64,000 nucleotides of DNA, taken from positions 74,096,119 to 74,160,118 of the forward strand of contig OZ025248.1 in assembly GCA_964019135.1 (NCBI GenBank), in the 5' to 3' direction. Origin of the DNA: Arenicola marina. Its lineage: Eukaryota; Annelida; Polychaeta; Arenicolidae. The notes beneath the pieces were generated by a model. It had not been told where the DNA came from and did no database searches. It worked only from the letters and a program-made list of their open reading frames with translations. A program made the translations under genes and the position numbers. Shown here piece by piece: positions 61,601 to 64,000 of the stretch. Within the stretch, counting starts at the first letter, position 1, and the number at the start of each line of letters is the position of its first letter.

Positions 61601-61865
61601 CGATAAGAAAAAGACTCACGCCAGCTCCTCCGTGACGCGGGGGGAGGGGGGCCACCCCGCCAAAGACAGCAGCGGCGCCGGTCTGCGCAGCAAGGTCGCG
61701 GAAGGGTCGGACCTCCGGCGGGACGCCACTGTCAAGGTGGGCAAGGCGGGAGGTGGCCAGGCGGCCCACGCGCCGTCCCTGCCGCCGTCGCCTGGGGACG
61801 ACGACGGCAAGGAGGGTGCCGTCCACCACCAGTCAGTCATCATGCGCAGACACCCAGTACAGCCA

Positions 61866-61897
<32 letters not shown>

Positions 61898-62345
61898 TCA
61901 TCATCACTCACAACAACAACAGCTTCACTCCAGTGCCGACCTCAGCAGCTGCGGTCGGCCGTCCCACGAGGCGGTGAAGAGCGGCCCGGGGGGTCACGGG
62001 GGTGGCCCCGGTTGTCACGGAGGAGGCCCGGGGGGTCACGGAGGCGGTGGCCCGGGGGTTCATGTGGGTGGTGGGGGTGTTGGGCTGGGCGCCCAGACCG
62101 GGGTGTTGCCCCTCAATGGCTCCCCCACAACCATCAGTCGGACTGCAGCTTTCGCGGACCTTTCCCCGCAAGCCAACCTCTATGGTGCTAGCCAATGCAC
62201 GTATGAACCGTACGGCAAGAACGCCGCCTACGCCGCCCTGCAAGCGTCACAACGAGGCTATCCCATGATGCCTCAGCCAGGATATACCAGCGTCATCGTA
62301 GACAACACCCAACAGTACCACATGGCCAACGGTTACGTGCACTGA
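58635..62345 (+). CDS. sim: Single-minded (Sim) bHLH-PAS transcription factor, 3' four exons
   Basis: Exons 58635-58834, 59256-59362, 59938-60085 and 60443-62345 (introns 421, 575 and 357 bp, all GT...AG) join with matching phases (2, 1, 2) into 785 residues ending at TGA 62343-62345. The fragment opens [12 protein letters not shown], the link after PAS-A, followed by PAS-B (about residues 43-151) with the Sim signatures [49 protein letters not shown] and [24 protein letters not shown]1/3 and Trachealess differ clearly in these blocks. Next comes a basic stretch with KSRRSPYP (residues 192-199), like the SRTSPYP region of vertebrate Sim; then Gly, Ser, Ala, His and Gln tracts; then a conserved-looking end, GYTSVIVDN. 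Sim dimerises through its bHLH and PAS domains with ARNT/Tango, binds ACGTG-type sites in the nucleus, and controls midline or neurosecretory cell fates. The bHLH and PAS-A exons lie outside the window or are unassembled. Even so, the fragment is longer than typical whole Sim proteins (about 670-770 residues), owing to low-complexity expansion. The family call is firm; exon ends are by eye. Confidence 0.95.
59001..59046. promoter_or_regulatory. Cluster of CACGTG and GCGTG sites in a sim intron
   Basis: Two tandem copies of the 20-bp unit CACGTGACGCCGCGTGATGT plus a third CACGTG: palindromes at 59001, 59021 and 59041, with a GCGTG in each full unit. ACGTG is the core bound by Sim:Tango dimers in Drosophila, and fly sim is known to autoregulate through such sites. 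Its position, inside the intron between the first two visible sim exons (58835-59255), makes an autoregulatory or ARNT-family element plausible. CACGTG is also the target of Myc/Max and USF-type factors, so the identity of the binder is inference. Confidence 0.45.
59432..59480 (+). repeat. Short TTTAAG-type repeat in intron
   Basis: AAGGTTTAAATCTATGATTT followed by further TTTAAGGT, TTTAAGAT and TTTAAGCT units within the second sim intron (59363-59937). AT-rich simple repeat, no function inferred. Confidence 0.75.
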
Positions 62346-62515
62346 CCTCCAGCCGACCTCTAGAAGTAGCACCTATCCTGCGTCAACAACAATAACTGCA
62401 ACAACAGAAAGTTAAGCAGAAGAGTCGTAGCGTCAAGCTATATAACCTGCCAAAAATGACTGATAAAGTGTAAGGTATATTGTGTAAATAAAACTATATT
62501 ATGAACGCGCGACGA
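62346..62515 (+). other. sim: sim 3' UTR (to first poly(A) signal)
   Basis: Follows the sim stop codon. An AATAAA hexamer lies at 62487-62492, so cleavage would be expected some 10-30 bases later. A longer 3' UTR using a downstream signal is possible, for example AATAAA within the AAAATAAATGAC context near 63780. Confidence 0.65.
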
Positions 62516-62531
62516 TATTTCAAGTTATTAT

Positions 62532-62729
62532 GAACCATGTCGGAGCGTTGTTACCATGGTGATGACATTTTCCAGAAGCATACAACCAAGTTGGGGCGTT
62601 GATTCCATGGTGATGATAAGTCTCCAATCACACACAACTAAGTCGGAACGTTGTTTCCATGGTGATGATAAGTTTCCAGTCATGCAAACGAACTCGGGGC
62701 GTTGTTTCCATGGTGATGTACACGTCAAC
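62532..62729 (+). repeat. 51-52-bp tandem repeat, four copies, after the sim poly(A) signal
   Basis: Four units, each with a CGGAGCGTTG-like block followed by TTCCATGGTGATGATAAG. CCATGG recurs at 62554, 62605, 62657 and 62708 (spacings 51, 52 and 51). It begins about 40 bp after the first poly(A) signal, so it is either just outside the transcript or inside a longer 3' UTR. Confidence 0.9.
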
Positions 62730-64000
62730 TTCTATGGATGGTAGTTTTTCATATGACTATTTATAATATTGTATACAAATCGTGTAAATGGGTATTTATA
62801 TGAAAGAGGCTGTTGGTTAGAGAATACACCATTGTTTTATATCATGGTTTGTTTTGTGTGCTTGTGTATCCTCTCCTCCCTACCCTCCCTACTCCCATCC
62901 ACCCCAATCTTACCTGGGTCTAATTGATCATAGAAGGGGCAAGTATTCAATGTAGCAGAATTCACACCCTCAACCGTTCCAAATATTTTGTCGTAAATTG
63001 TTTCAACTTTGCGGAATTAATAGATACAGTAAATCGTTAATGTTTTTTGTGTGTTGTGAACAAAATCTGTCAATAACATTATTTCCAAAACATTTTTCCC
63101 GAGTTCCTCAGAACTCATATATGAATTAATCTTTGTTGTACTTGGGATGCGTAACTGGACGTGTGTCACCTTCAACGGTTATTTATTGATCTACTGTCGT
63201 TTAATTCATCAACAATAATAATGCCCCCCACCCCCCCGCCCCCTCTGCTCGACAGTATAGCTCTAAGATGGCTGGGTTAACACTCAGCGATGGTTAATGC
63301 CCGCTCTGGGGACAAAGCGATCGATGATATATTTTCTGTTTTCCATATCCGTACTTTTCGTTCGCTATAAAAACTGAAAAAGTGTTTTTATATGGTAATA
63401 TGCGGAAGATATCAACAAAGCATCCTCATTCATATGTGGTCTACTCAAATCGGTGGTCGGCATGCTAACAACACTGAGTTAGGAAGCCATGCTATTTATC
63501 GATTAAGAGAGTAAGAATGCAAGAACGGACTGGAAATAGTGAATGTTCGGTCCCTTGGGGAACAATCAACATACATCACGTCCCCCAGTATAGCCCGCTG
63601 TTAGTCCATCTCTGACGGTCGCACCCACCCCACTCTTCCCCCAGCATAGCCCGCAGTAAGTTCATCTCTGACAGTCGCATTGGGTTTGTTTGCCCGAGTG
63701 AAGAGTGACGTGGGAAGTTGCGATCAGGGCACTTTTTTATATTTGGTTATAACTTACCCGAGTGAGAATGCCTGTAGGAAAAATAAATGACTGAAACATT
63801 ACCCTGCTGATTTACTGTGGTCGTTGTTGAAACAAGATACATATAAGCTTAGTATGTATCAAGCAATTAAAGTCACACAGAGATGTGCTTGTTGCCGCGC
63901 TTCCGTATCCTTGGCAACGGTGGAAAACAACGCTGGCCAGTAACGTAGTCTTATCGTTCATCACAAACATATCTTCCAATGTTCGCTCATAACTTGGCGC
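62730..64000. other. DNA downstream of sim, no gene recognised
   Basis: AT-rich sequence with a C-run near 63226-63242. A 42-bp direct repeat (few differences, containing ATAGCCCGC and CATCTCTGAC) occurs at 63582-63623 and 63638-63679, 56 bp apart. An AATAAA-containing stretch near 63780 might serve a long 3' UTR. No open frame or RNA gene supported. Confidence 0.45.

Overview
The window is animal nuclear DNA. Its one gene I recognise is the 3' part of single-minded (sim), a bHLH-PAS transcription factor. Four exons (58635-58834, 59256-59362, 59938-60085, 60443-62345) with GT/AG borders and matching codon phases encode a PAS-B domain that closely resembles Sim of flies and vertebrates, followed by a long low-complexity C-terminal region. 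CG dinucleotides are frequent, and I recognise no vertebrate-type interspersed repeats, so an invertebrate bilaterian seems most likely. I cannot name the species.

About two thirds of the window (roughly 42 kb) is four unrelated giant minisatellites. Array 1 (5496-20514) has about 268 copies of a 56/57-bp unit. Array 2 (22351-26760) has about 88 copies of a 50-bp unit, with the G-rich strand on top. Array 3 (about 32477-41504) has about 231 copies of a 39-bp unit. Array 4 (41705-55402) has about 507 copies of a 27-bp unit. A 200-N assembly gap lies exactly between arrays 3 and 4. Each array has higher-order structure. Array 4 contains a 3143-bp tandem duplication with no difference I could find.

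The very long open frames in these arrays (one over 9 kb) are best read as artefacts. Units of 39 and 27 bp are multiples of three and lack stops, and the frame used drifts along the array. The single-copy stretches (1-5495, 20515-22350, 26761-32476, 55403-58634) hold no gene I can support. They contain a truncated LINE with a 21-bp target-site duplication, probably inserted in an older terminal-inverted-repeat element; a second candidate MITE; a perfect 20-bp-stem hairpin; smaller tandem repeats; and many G/C homopolymers.

The bHLH, PAS-A and first exons of sim are not visible. Either the window up to 58634 is mostly one very long repeat-filled intron or upstream DNA of sim, or the scaffold is wrong here. 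The first intron between visible exons carries a 46-bp cluster of three CACGTG and two GCGTG sites, the kind of core bound by bHLH-PAS dimers, and is a candidate autoregulatory element.
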